Shown here in pieces: positions 1 to 7,659 of a stretch of 10,531 nt of DNA (its first letter is position 1; every line of letters starts with the position of its first letter). The notes beneath the pieces are model-generated. The model saw only the letters and a list, made by a program, of their open reading frames with translations. It did not search any database and was not told the origin of the DNA. The translations under genes were made by a program, and so were the position numbers. Source of the stretch: Chloroflexota bacterium (GTDB lineage Bacteria; Chloroflexota; UBA5177; JANWHV01); the NCBI GenBank assembly GCA_025450375.1, contig JANWHO010000184.1, positions 1 through 10,531 of the forward strand, in the 5' to 3' direction.

Positions 1-600
1 AAGCTCGTCGGCGAAGGGAGCCAGGGTGGCCAGCATCCTACAGCCGCGGATCACCAGACCGCCGTCCGATTCCCGGACCACTCCAGCCGCCAGGAAGGGG
101 TCGGCTTGCTGACTGGCCCCCACGCTCCGGTTAGCTTGCGGATTGATCAGCGTGTGGGTGAGGCAGAGGTCGTTTTCGCGGATGTGCTCGAAATAGGCGC
201 GCACATGGTCCGCGAACTCGGGCCGATTGGCGGCGAAATAGGAGGCGGCGGCGGCAAGGGCCATGAAGCTGCTGTTCATATAATCGGGAGCGCGGCCCAT
301 CATGCCGCCGCTTTGCCGCGCCCAGACCAATGACATGCGGCTACGCCGCGCCAGATCCTCGGTGGAGGTGGGGGTCAAGAAGCTCATCCCTACCCGCTCG
401 CCACTGGTGGGGGAGACGTAGGTCATGGTGTCGCGCAACTCCGGCTCGTGCTGCAGGTCGTAGAGGCGGGCGACTGACTGGGCGCCGTTGCGGGTAGCCG
501 GGTGGGCGGTGACATCCTGAACTCTTTCACCCTCCAGCCACACCTCGCCCTGGGTGTGCTTGAGCCGGTACAGATAGTCGGCGCCGGTGACGGCGGGCAT
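1..600 (-). CDS. hpaB: 4-hydroxyphenylacetate 3-monooxygenase, oxygenase component (N-terminal 200 residues; runs off left edge)
   Basis: This is the large FADH2-using oxygenase of the two-component system that hydroxylates 4-hydroxyphenylacetate to 3,4-dihydroxyphenylacetate. The visible 200 residues begin MPAVTGADYLYRLKHT, match the usual HpaB N terminus, and have no stop before base 1, so the C-terminal part (the family is about 480-520 residues) is outside the window. The block RMSLVWARQSGGMMGRAPDY (residues 88-107) and LTHTLINPQ (147-155) are typical of the acyl-CoA-dehydrogenase-like fold of this family. R103, Y107 and H149 appear to correspond to the substrate-pocket Arg, Tyr and His of the Thermus enzyme (alignment from memory). 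The ATG at 600-598 is preceded by AAGGAG at the right spacing, which fixes the start. It is the last operon gene seen here, 57 bases after hpaD. Its reducing partner is probably the reductase-GAF protein at 4846-5919. Confidence 0.93.
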   Translation of the reverse strand, partial: MPAVTGADYLYRLKHTQGEVWLEGERVQDVTAHPATRNGAQSVARLYDLQHEPELRDTMTYVSPTSGERVGMSFLTPTSTEDLARRSRMSLVWARQSGGMMGRAPDYMNSSFMALAAAASYFAANRPEFADHVRAYFEHIRENDLCLTHTLINPQANRSVGASQQADPFLAAGVVRESDGGLVIRGCRMLATLAPFADEL

Positions 601-657
601 CTGGATCTCCTTCGGTGACTAAAGGGGTTCGGACGGAATGGTCATAGGTGCGGATTG

Positions 658-1686
658 TCAGGTCACATGATCGGGACGGTCGCGCATTGGCGGCTCGCGT
701 TGGGGCATGAACCCGTCGCCGCTGATCGACCGCACCGCCATCGCTTCCGCGAACCAACAGGGAGGGGCCGCATGGCCCCAGAAGGTAGCCCGCCGGGGAT
801 CGTCCAGGGTCCAGCGGATGGGCTCCGCGTCGGGGTCGGCGGTCAGATAATCGTTGGCATACAGTTCGATGCGGTTCCCATCCGGGTCGCGGAGATAGAG
901 AAAAAGCGCGTTGGTGAGACCGTGGCGGCCGGGGCCGCGCTCGATTGCTTGATGGTAGCCGGCGGCGGCCAGCACGTCGCAGGCCCGGATGACCGCCATG
1001 GCGTCGGGGAGCCAGAAGCCGGCGTGATGGAGACGCGGCCCGATCCCATTCATCAGGGCTAGGTCGTGTACGGTCTGCTTCCGGTGCAGCCAGGCCGCCC
1101 AGAGGCGATCGCCCTCGCCGGTCTCCGCTACTGTGTACTCAGAGACCCGGAAGCCGAGTTCGCGCTGATACCAGGCGACGGCGGCGCTAACATCCTGTAC
1201 CTGGCAATTGAAGTGATCCAGGCGCATGATTTGCACCGGTCCATGCCGGTGGTACTGCTGCAAGAGGCGAGGGACAGGCTCCATCTCGTGGTAAAACTCG
1301 ATTGGCAACCCCGAGGGATCTTGCACCCGGATGGCCTTGCCGTAGCCGCGCTCCTCCTCACGTTCCAACCAGCGATAGGGGAGCGATTGCCGCTCGGCGA
1401 GTTCGGCAACGCGTGGCAGATCCTCGTTCGCGGCCACCCGGAAGGCGATGTGTCCCGCACCCGGCTCGCGTGCCCGGCGGAGAATCAGGCTGTGATGCTG
1501 CCGCTCTTCCAGGCAGCGGAGATAGAGCGCATCCTCGTCGGCCGCGGTCTCCACGAAGCCGAGCAAGGTGACATAAAAATGGCGGGCCACCTGTAGGTCG
1601 GTGACCAGATATTCGACGTGGCCGGAGCGGAGGACGTGAATCGGCGGTAGTGGTGGGTCGCGGAGGATAGCGGAGCCTGCGCTCAT
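658..1686 (-). CDS. hpaD: 3,4-dihydroxyphenylacetate (homoprotocatechuate) 2,3-dioxygenase, type I extradiol
   Basis: This 342-residue enzyme cleaves the ring of 3,4-dihydroxyphenylacetate next to the hydroxyls, giving 5-carboxymethyl-2-hydroxymuconate semialdehyde. It shows the two-module vicinal-oxygen-chelate layout: an N-terminal module (GHVEYLVTD at 22-30) and a catalytic C-terminal module. The metal ligands can be read as H158 (RLDHFN), H221 (LHHAGFWL) and E274 (NRIELY). H207 (VHDLAL), R250 and Y264 sit where the second-sphere His200, Arg243 and Tyr257 lie in the Brevibacterium fuscum enzyme, with the same +7 offset as His214 and Glu267 there. The tail after residue 290 (WTLDDPRRATFWG) is also typical of homoprotocatechuate dioxygenases rather than catechol dioxygenases. 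The ATG overlaps the hpaE stop in an ATGA, and GGAG lies nine bases upstream, so translation is likely coupled. Confidence 0.93.
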   Translation of the reverse strand: MSAGSAILRDPPLPPIHVLRSGHVEYLVTDLQVARHFYVTLLGFVETAADEDALYLRCLEERQHHSLILRRAREPGAGHIAFRVAANEDLPRVAELAERQSLPYRWLEREEERGYGKAIRVQDPSGLPIEFYHEMEPVPRLLQQYHRHGPVQIMRLDHFNCQVQDVSAAVAWYQRELGFRVSEYTVAETGEGDRLWAAWLHRKQTVHDLALMNGIGPRLHHAGFWLPDAMAVIRACDVLAAAGYHQAIERGPGRHGLTNALFLYLRDPDGNRIELYANDYLTADPDAEPIRWTLDDPRRATFWGHAAPPCWFAEAMAVRSISGDGFMPQREPPMRDRPDHVT

Positions 1687-3173
1687 GCTTCCACTCCGAA
1701 GCGGGGAATGCGATGCTCACCCAGCGCCACATGCACGGTGCGGGTCTCGCAGTAGAAATGGAAACTGTGCTCGCCGCCCTCGCGGCCGATTCCGCTTTCC
1801 TTGGCGCCGCCGAACGGGGTGCGGAGGTCGCGCACGTTCTGCGAGTTGACCCACACCATGCCGGATTGCAAGGTGCCGGCGATCCGATGACCACGGGACA
1901 GGTTCCCGGTCCACACATAGGCGGCCAGGCCGTAGCGGACATCATTGGCCAGGCGAATTGCCTCCTCTTCGTCCGTAAAGGGTATCACGGTCAGGACTGG
2001 GCCGAAGATCTCCTGCTGGGCAATGTGCATCTGGTTGGTGGCGTCCAGGAAGAGAGTTGGTTGGAGGAAGTTCCCTGGTCCGGAAAGCATCTCACCGCCC
2101 GCCGCCAGCCGCGCCCCCTCGGCGATTCCTCGGGCCAGGCCCTGCTGGACCCGCGCCGCGTGCTCGGGGTGGATCAGCGGCCCTACCTCGGTCCGCAGGT
2201 CGAAAGGGTCGCCCACCCGAATCCGTTTCACCCGCTCGATCAGCTTTTGGCTGAAGGTATCGTATATGTCGCGATGCAGCAGAAGGCGGCTGCTCGCGGT
2301 GCAGCGTTCACCGTTCAGAGAATAAACGCCGAACACCACCGCGTCCAGCGCCCGGTCCAGGTCGGCATCGGGGAAGACGATCACCGGCGACTTGCCGCCC
2401 AATTCCATGGAGAGGCGTTTGAGGGTGGCGGCCCCGTTCCGCATGATCTCGCGCCCGGTGGTGGTTTCACCGGTGAAGCTGATCAACTGCACCCCAGGGT
2501 GGGCCACCAGGGCCGCGCCCGCCGTTTCTCCCAGCCCCTGCACGATATTGAGTACTCCTGGTGGGAAGTCCGCTTCGGCCACCAGGGCGCCCAGGGCATT
2601 GGCGGTGAGCGGCGACCATTCGGCCGGCTTGAGCACGGCGGTATTCCCTGCCGCCAGGCACGGGGCGATTTTCCAGGTTTCCAGCATGAACGGGGCGTTC
2701 CAGGGCGTGATCAGTCCCGCCACTCCGACCGGATATCGGGTGGTGTAGTTGAGGAACTCTCCTTCAACCGGATAGAGATCGCCCTGGAGCTTCGGCGCCA
2801 GATCGGCGAAGAAGTGGAAGTTGTCGGCGGCACGGGGGATGAGCGCATGGCGGGTCTGGCTGATCGGCACCCCGGTGTCGAGGGTCTCCAATTCGGCCAA
2901 CTGGTCCGTATGTGCCGCTATCAGGTCTCCAAGACGACGCAGAAAGCCGCCGCGCTCCCTGGCGCTCATCCGCGGCCATGGGCCGTGGTCGAACGCCTCG
3001 CGGGCCGACCGCACGGCGGCATCAATATCGGCGGCGGTCCCGGAGGGGACGCTGGTGATCGGCTCATTGGTCGCGGGATTGAGGGTGGCGAACCGCTCAC
3101 CCTCGGATTGGCGATATTGGCCGCCAATGAAGTGCTCCACCGGGGCGGTGGGAATGGCGGTACTGGTAGTCAT
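1683..3173 (-). CDS. hpaE: 5-carboxymethyl-2-hydroxymuconate semialdehyde dehydrogenase
   Basis: This NAD-dependent aldehyde dehydrogenase of 496 residues, the full family length, oxidises the HpaD ring-cleavage product to 5-carboxymethyl-2-hydroxymuconate. The superfamily landmarks are all present: PWNAPF with N159, the Rossmann motif FTGETTTGREI (233-243), the general base E257 in MELGGKSP, the nucleophile C291 in NGERCTASS, and E388 in QEIFGP. The GERCTA segment and the C-terminal PFGGAKESGIGREGG are close to those of HpaE and of related muconate semialdehyde dehydrogenases. The assignment to this exact substrate rests mainly on its place between hpaG and hpaD. Both ends overlap neighbouring genes through ATGA. 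A purine-rich GGGGAGGGGAGA just upstream of the ATG gives a strong ribosome binding site. Confidence 0.93.
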   Translation of the reverse strand: MTTSTAIPTAPVEHFIGGQYRQSEGERFATLNPATNEPITSVPSGTAADIDAAVRSAREAFDHGPWPRMSARERGGFLRRLGDLIAAHTDQLAELETLDTGVPISQTRHALIPRAADNFHFFADLAPKLQGDLYPVEGEFLNYTTRYPVGVAGLITPWNAPFMLETWKIAPCLAAGNTAVLKPAEWSPLTANALGALVAEADFPPGVLNIVQGLGETAGAALVAHPGVQLISFTGETTTGREIMRNGAATLKRLSMELGGKSPVIVFPDADLDRALDAVVFGVYSLNGERCTASSRLLLHRDIYDTFSQKLIERVKRIRVGDPFDLRTEVGPLIHPEHAARVQQGLARGIAEGARLAAGGEMLSGPGNFLQPTLFLDATNQMHIAQQEIFGPVLTVIPFTDEEEAIRLANDVRYGLAAYVWTGNLSRGHRIAGTLQSGMVWVNSQNVRDLRTPFGGAKESGIGREGGEHSFHFYCETRTVHVALGEHRIPRFGVEA

Positions 3174-3931
3174 CGTTGTCTCCCCTCCCCGTGTTCGTCG
3201 GCGATGATCGGATTCTCCAGAGCCCCCAGGCCATCGATCTCGATCCGCACCGTGTCTCCTGGGTAAATGTGCGAGATCCCTTTCGGGGTGCCGGTCAGGA
3301 TGATGTCGCCGGGGCGGATGGTCATGAACTCGCTGATGTATTCGATAATGGCCGGAATATCGAAGATCAAGTCGTTGGTGTTGCCCTGCTGGCGTAGCTC
3401 ACCGTTGACGTAGGTCCGCACTCCGAGGGAGTGGGGGTTGGTGATCTCATCCTCAACCAGCCAGGGTCCGATCGGACCAAAGGTGTCGAAGCCCTTGGCT
3501 TTGATCGGCGGTCGATACATGTTGGTCACGAAATCGCGGACGGTCACGTCGTTGACGATGGTATAGCCGCCGACATGAGCCATGGCCTCGGCTCGGCTGA
3601 TGCGCCGGCCCTCGCGGCCAATCACCACCCCCAGTTCCGCCTCGTAATGCATGTACTGGACGCCGGTCGGGGCCACCACCGGGGCCCGGTGGCCCACCAG
3701 GGTGTTGTGGGCCTTGATGAACAGGACCGGGCTCTCGGGCAAAGGCAGGCCAAGCTCTTCCGCGTGGTCCCGGTAGTTGAGGGCGAGACCGATGATCGTG
3801 CCGGGCTGGAGGGGGGGCAGCCAGGTGACGGCGTCCTCGGCATAGGTCGCGCCCGAGGCATCCACGAGCCGCCCGTCCTGCCAGAGGCCGTGATAGGTCG
3901 TGCCCGCAACCTGGAAACGCGTCCGCTTCAT
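3170..3931 (-). CDS. hpaG: FAH-family isomerase/decarboxylase of the homoprotocatechuate pathway (HpaG/HpcE-type)
   Basis: This 253-residue fumarylacetoacetate-hydrolase-fold protein probably decarboxylates 5-oxopent-3-ene-1,2,5-tricarboxylate and/or isomerises 2-hydroxyhepta-2,4-dienedioate. The fold signature is clear: IIGLALNYRDHAEELG (46-61), the metal ligands E97 and E99 in MHYEAELGVVIG, D128 in VNDVTVRD, K146 in KAKGFDTFGP, and ILTGTPKGIS (211-220). The E. coli HpaG is a fusion of two such halves. This protein is a single unit with a short N-terminal lead, most like the C-terminal half, and no second copy is seen in the window, so it may do both steps or have a partner elsewhere. The ATG overlaps the upstream stop in ATGA, and no good Shine-Dalgarno is visible, so it probably depends on coupling to the aldolase gene. 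FAH hydrolases of other pathways look similar; the operon makes the HpaG role most likely. Confidence 0.88.
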   Translation of the reverse strand: MKRTRFQVAGTTYHGLWQDGRLVDASGATYAEDAVTWLPPLQPGTIIGLALNYRDHAEELGLPLPESPVLFIKAHNTLVGHRAPVVAPTGVQYMHYEAELGVVIGREGRRISRAEAMAHVGGYTIVNDVTVRDFVTNMYRPPIKAKGFDTFGPIGPWLVEDEITNPHSLGVRTYVNGELRQQGNTNDLIFDIPAIIEYISEFMTIRPGDIILTGTPKGISHIYPGDTVRIEIDGLGALENPIIADEHGEGRQR

Positions 3932-4827
3932 GAGTTCGCGCCCGGAAGGAGGCCGTAGGTGGCCAGCACGGTGCGTAGGCGATCCTCGGTCGCGGAGCTG
4001 ACCGCGGCCAGGGGAAGACGAAGTTCAGGCGAGATCAGGCCCATCATCCCCAGGGCCGCCTTGACCGGACCGGGATTGGTTTCGATGAACAACGCTTCAT
4101 TGATCTCAAAGAGCCAATAATGAAGATCCCGCGCCTCGTTCCAGCGCCCCTCCTCGCAGAGGTTGTAGAGGTCGGCCACCTCTTTGGGGAGGAGGTTGCC
4201 GGTGGCGCTGACGTGTCCGGCCCCACCCAGGGCGAGCATGGGGAAGCAGAGGGTCTCGATCCCGCTGTAGACCCCGAAGTCACGGCCACAGGCATGCAGC
4301 ACGCGGCTGATCTGGGCGAAGTCGGTATTGGCCTCTTTCACCCCGAAGATGTTGGGACAGTCGCGTCGTAAGCGGGCCATGGTCGCGGGTTCCAGGTTGA
4401 CGGCGCTCCGTCCGGGAATGTTGTAGAGCATGATAGGGTATCCGGGCACGGAGTCGGCCACCTGGCGGAAATGCTCGTAGAGGCCCACCTGGGTGGGCCG
4501 GCAATAGTAGGGCACGATCACCAGGGCGGCGGTGGCGCCGGCCTCCTGGGCAAAGCGGGTAAGGTGAACGGTCTCCTGGAAGTTCACCGAGCCGGTCCCG
4601 GCCAGCACGGGCACTCGTCCACGGGCCGTCCGGACCGCCGTGGTGATCACCAGCTCCCGTTCCTCCATGGTCAGCGAGGTTGGTTCACCGGTGGTGCCGG
4701 TGACTCCTACTCCGTGGCTTCCGCCGCTGATCTGGAATTCCACCAGGCGTTCGAGGCCCTCAACGTCCACGGACCCCTGCTTGAAAGGGGTTACCAGCGG
4801 GGTAATGGACCCACGCAAAACCGTCAT
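3928..4827 (-). CDS. hpaI: DapA-family class I aldolase, probable 2,4-dihydroxyhept-2-ene-1,7-dioate aldolase (HpaI role)
   Basis: This 299-residue protein has the DapA/N-acetylneuraminate-lyase TIM barrel. It carries the GTTGE loop (44-48), Y108 in VPYYCRP, Y135 in MLYNIPGRS, R140, and the Schiff-base lysine K164 in FGVKEAN. By sequence alone it would be called 4-hydroxy-tetrahydrodipicolinate synthase. It lies between the reductase and hpaG in a homoprotocatechuate operon with no class II HpaI, and this matches the described 'HpaI-not-DapA' subset (TIGR02313), known from Deinococcus, Thermus and some Bacillaceae. There the reaction is run as a retro-aldol giving pyruvate and succinate semialdehyde. 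A true lysine gene would be unexpected here. The ATG has GGAAGGAGAG just upstream, 18 bases after the stop of the reductase gene. The fold is certain; the substrate is inferred from context. Confidence 0.85.
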   Translation of the reverse strand: MTVLRGSITPLVTPFKQGSVDVEGLERLVEFQISGGSHGVGVTGTTGEPTSLTMEERELVITTAVRTARGRVPVLAGTGSVNFQETVHLTRFAQEAGATAALVIVPYYCRPTQVGLYEHFRQVADSVPGYPIMLYNIPGRSAVNLEPATMARLRRDCPNIFGVKEANTDFAQISRVLHACGRDFGVYSGIETLCFPMLALGGAGHVSATGNLLPKEVADLYNLCEEGRWNEARDLHYWLFEINEALFIETNPGPVKAALGMMGLISPELRLPLAAVSSATEDRLRTVLATYGLLPGANS

Positions 4828-4845
4828 TCGGCTCTCCTTCCAGTA

Positions 4846-5919
4846 CTACACGATTGATGGAGTAGTGGTATCCGCGCCCCGCGGGCGGTGGCCGTCGCTG
4901 GCCGTTAGGTCACGGAGGCGCGCATCCAGATCCATGGCATGGAGGAAGATCGCTATCTGGCCCGCGATTGCCTCCACCAGGGCGATCTCGTGGACGGCGT
5001 AGCGGTCGGGGTTGCGGCTCAACACGTTCAGGGCCCCAATGACCCGGCCTCTGGCGCGCAAGGGGGCGGAAATAAAACTACGAAACCCTTCGGCGATCCA
5101 GCGCCGGTCGTTGGCTCCGTGGAAACGAGGGTCGGCCGCCATGTCCGCGGTCCAGATCGTCCCGCCTGTCCGTACGGCCAACCCGGCGGCGGACTGATCG
5201 AGATTCTGGAACTCGCCCGGTCGGGGGCCGATCCGATCGGCGGTCGCGAGGGCGAATCGCTCCAGGCGCCCGTCATCGCGCAGGAGGGTCACGGTGACCG
5301 CGTCGTGAGCGATCAGGTCACGCATTTCCTGGGCAAAGGTGTCGAAGACCTCATCCACGCTCACCCCGTTCGCCATGCTGTCCGCGATGCGCTTGAGCGC
5401 CTCGTGTCGGGACTGCCGCTCCCGCTCCATCCGCCGAATGCGGGCGCCCAGCGCCAGCCGCTGATAGTCCCCGGCGTAGAAAACCAGGGGCCGTCCTCCG
5501 GTCGCGGCTCGGGCCACCGTGTCCACGCGGCCAAACACCACGACATGATCGCCGGCATCCACCAACCGATCCACGGTACAGACCAGGGTGGCGAGGCAGT
5601 CGGGAAGGATTGGCACCCCATCGAGCGCGGAAAAGATCACATCCGCATGGTGGCCCGCCCGCCCGCTGAACTGTCGGGAGAGCGGTCGCTGATCCTCGCT
5701 CAACATGTTGATCGCGAAGCGCCCCGCCATGGGAATGAGGTTTCGCATATGAGCCCGGCTATCCACGCACACCAGGACCAGTAGCGGATCAAGCGAGACG
5801 CTGGTGACCGCGTTCGCGGTCATGCCGTGAATCTCCTCGCCCGCGCGCACGGTAACCACCGTGACCCCGGTGGCGAACAGGCCCATGGTCCGGCGGAACT
5901 CTGTTGGGTCGACCGGCAT
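4846..5919 (-). CDS. Flavin reductase (HpaC-like) fused to a C-terminal GAF domain
   Basis: This 357-residue protein joins two modules. Residues 5-157 form a flavin reductase-like FMN-binding domain of the HpaC/NtaB group: MGLFATGVTVVTV (12-24), GMTANAVTSVSLDPLLVLVC (32-51) and GDHVVVFGRV (123-132). Residues 158-185 are a charged, probably helical linker. Residues 188-330 form a GAF domain ending in ISAPLRARGRVIGALNVLS (283-301) and a final helix. The reductase should use NADH to make the free reduced flavin used by HpaB. The common HpaC is only about 165-170 residues, so the GAF half is an addition and could sense a ligand or redox state. The start MPVDPTEFRR at 5919 is chosen over an in-frame ATG at 6027 because homology begins there, the upstream extension is basic and low in complexity, and GGGAAGGGG lies just before it. 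Confidence 0.88.
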   Translation of the reverse strand: MPVDPTEFRRTMGLFATGVTVVTVRAGEEIHGMTANAVTSVSLDPLLVLVCVDSRAHMRNLIPMAGRFAINMLSEDQRPLSRQFSGRAGHHADVIFSALDGVPILPDCLATLVCTVDRLVDAGDHVVVFGRVDTVARAATGGRPLVFYAGDYQRLALGARIRRMERERQSRHEALKRIADSMANGVSVDEVFDTFAQEMRDLIAHDAVTVTLLRDDGRLERFALATADRIGPRPGEFQNLDQSAAGLAVRTGGTIWTADMAADPRFHGANDRRWIAEGFRSFISAPLRARGRVIGALNVLSRNPDRYAVHEIALVEAIAGQIAIFLHAMDLDARLRDLTASDGHRPRGADTTTPSIV

Positions 5920-5990
5920 TGGCGGCCCCTTCCCCGTACATTGGTTCCGCCGTTCCCTGTCCGTGCCCCGGCGGGCCGGCGCGGTCACCC

Positions 5991-6926
5991 TCACACCCGC
6001 GCGGGTTCGTAGACCGCGAGCCGCCATGATGCGTGGTCACGGCTCACTCCGTGTACCAGGTCAAAGTACCGCGATTGCAGCGCCGCCGTCACTGGACCGA
6101 TCGTTCCACCGCCTACCGGTCGCCGATCCACTTCGATGACGCCCGAGATCTGGGCTCCGGTGCCGCACAAGAACACTTCATCGGCGATATACAATTCGGT
6201 GCGCTGGATGGTCCGCTCCACCACCGGGACGCCCAGTTCGGTGTGGGCAAGCTCCATCAGAGTGGCGCGGGTGATCCCCTCCAAGACGTTGTCGCTAGTC
6301 GGCGGCGTGATCAAGGCGCCTCGGCGGACCATGAACAGGTTCTCGGCGCTGCCCTCGGCTACCACGCCGTTCTCGGCCAGCATAATTGCCTCGTCGTAGC
6401 CATTGGTGATCGCCTCGTGTTTGGCCAGGGCGGCGTTGGCGTAGCCGCCCGTCACCTTGGCGCGGGGCGGAATGGCGTTGTCACTGGTGCGGCGCCAGGA
6501 ACTGACGCAACAGCGGAGGCCGCGCTCGGTGTCCACGTAGTTGCCCATCGGGGTAGCGAAGAGGAGGAAGCCGTCGGCCACCCCGGTTGTCCCCACCCCG
6601 ATCCCCAGTCCGCTCTTATAGGCGATCGGGCGCAGGTAGATATCCTGGCGAAACGCGGAGCGCCGTACGATCTCCAGGGAAATACGACACAGATCCTCCA
6701 CGGAGTAGGGGAGGGCGATGGCCATGATCCGCGCCGACTCATGCAGGCGCTCGTAGTGTTCGCGGGCGCGGAAGAGAAAGAGTTGTTCCTCGGCGGCGTT
6801 CCAGTAGCCGCGTATTCCCTCGAACACTCCGGTCCCGTAATTGAGGGCATGAGTCATGATGTTGAGATTTGCCTCGGCAATTGGAAGATAGCGGTCGTTG
6901 ATAAACGCGATAGCGGTGCTCTCCAT
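5991..6926 (-). CDS. ilvE: Branched-chain-type aminotransferase, PLP fold type IV
   Basis: This 311-residue aminotransferase has normal family length. It shows HALNYGTGVFEGIRGYW (26-42), the strand YLRPIAYKSGLGIG (97-110), the PLP lysine K157 in RAKVTGGYANAALAKHEA, E191 in VAEGSAENLF, the phosphate loop GITRATL (217-223) and CGTGAQISGV (254-263). These fit branched-chain aminotransferases better than D-amino-acid transaminases or aminodeoxychorismate lyases. It moves the amino group of Val, Leu or Ile, and possibly of aromatic amino acids, to 2-oxoglutarate. It is the second gene of the operon, 13 bases after the regulator stop, so a role in feeding tyrosine or a hydroxyphenylated amino acid into the pathway is possible but unproven. 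The ATG at 6926 with AAGGAG in front is preferred to a longer frame from 7085, which lies inside the regulator gene and lacks homology. Confidence 0.88.
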   Translation of the reverse strand: MESTAIAFINDRYLPIAEANLNIMTHALNYGTGVFEGIRGYWNAAEEQLFLFRAREHYERLHESARIMAIALPYSVEDLCRISLEIVRRSAFRQDIYLRPIAYKSGLGIGVGTTGVADGFLLFATPMGNYVDTERGLRCCVSSWRRTSDNAIPPRAKVTGGYANAALAKHEAITNGYDEAIMLAENGVVAEGSAENLFMVRRGALITPPTSDNVLEGITRATLMELAHTELGVPVVERTIQRTELYIADEVFLCGTGAQISGVIEVDRRPVGGGTIGPVTAALQSRYFDLVHGVSRDHASWRLAVYEPARV

Positions 6927-6939
6927 GTGGGTGTGCTCC

Positions 6940-7647
6940 TTAGACGACATTGTCCTTGGCCAGGGCGGTGACCAGGCGCAACTCGCGCCGGGTGTCCTCG
7001 ATATGGGCCGCCATTGCTCGTTCCGCCGCATCCGGGTCGGCGAGGGTGATCGCGTTGACGATCGTGCGGTGACCTTCCAGGGCATTCGTGCGCATCACCT
7101 CGAAATCCAGCAAGTCGAGGGGCGCGAACATGGCGGCCCGCCCGTCCTCGATCGCCGCCTGGAGCATCGGGTTGCGCGCCGCCTCGGCAATCGCCAGGTG
7201 GAAGGTGGAATCGGCCCGCCGAAACAGGTCCATGGAGGTGTTCCGGCGGATCCCTTCGAGCGATTCGCTCATCAGGCGAAGGTCGCGCTCGGAGCGGCGC
7301 TGGGCCGCCAGGCGGGCGGCGGCGCATTCGGTGGCCAGACGGAAGTCCAGAAGATCCTCGAAGGCCCGCACCTGGGCCAGGAGGTTCCCATCCGCGAGGG
7401 CGGGCTGCCCCGCCTCGCGCACGAAGGCTCCGCCGGCGGCCCCGCGTCTACTTTCGAGGAGTCCCTCACCCTCGAGGACTCGGAGGGCCTCGCGCAGGGT
7501 AGTGCGGGAGACCCCCAGCGCGGGCGCCAACTCGCGCTCGGGCGGCAGCCGATCGCCCGACACATAGACGCCCAGGTGAATGGCGCGGCGAATGCGTTCC
7601 GCCACGCCGGCATAGGCAGCGGCGGTGATCGGACCGTGAACCTGCAC
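6940..7647 (-). CDS. GntR-family transcriptional regulator, FadR/FCD subgroup; likely repressor of the operon
   Basis: This 235-residue regulator has an N-terminal winged helix (residues 9-77) with the GntR signature RLPPERELAPALGVSRTTLREALRVL and a C-terminal all-helical FCD ligand-binding domain. The FCD metal/effector residues are visible as D146 and H150 (DSTFH), H193 (EGHRT) and H215 (AAHIED), so a bound metal with a carboxylate ligand is expected. Such proteins are usually repressors released by an acidic substrate; a pathway intermediate such as 4-hydroxyphenylacetate or its diol is a reasonable guess. The start codon is GTG at 7647, with GGAGGG seven bases upstream. It is the first gene of the operon, and its promoter region holds an inverted repeat, which suggests that it controls itself and the genes after it. 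Confidence 0.92.
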   Translation of the reverse strand: MQVHGPITAAAYAGVAERIRRAIHLGVYVSGDRLPPERELAPALGVSRTTLREALRVLEGEGLLESRRGAAGGAFVREAGQPALADGNLLAQVRAFEDLLDFRLATECAAARLAAQRRSERDLRLMSESLEGIRRNTSMDLFRRADSTFHLAIAEAARNPMLQAAIEDGRAAMFAPLDLLDFEVMRTNALEGHRTIVNAITLADPDAAERAMAAHIEDTRRELRLVTALAKDNVV

Positions 7648-7659
7648 CTGGCTCCCTCC

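Noticed and set aside
1713..3266. 517-residue plus-strand open frame
   Set aside because: It lies antisense to hpaE, which has every catalytic motif of its family; the plus-strand protein is Gly/Arg/His-rich and shows no domain. High GC content explains the open frame.
3928..4827. Housekeeping dapA of lysine biosynthesis
   Set aside because: It is possible by sequence, but it is tightly coupled to hpaG and hpaE and no other lysine gene is near.
5920..6027. 36-residue N-terminal extension of the reductase-GAF protein
   Set aside because: It is basic and low in complexity, enters the aminotransferase gene, and lies before the point where flavin reductase homology starts.
6927..7085. 53-residue N-terminal extension of the aminotransferase
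   Set aside because: It lies within the regulator gene and lacks family features; the internal ATG has AAGGAG in front.
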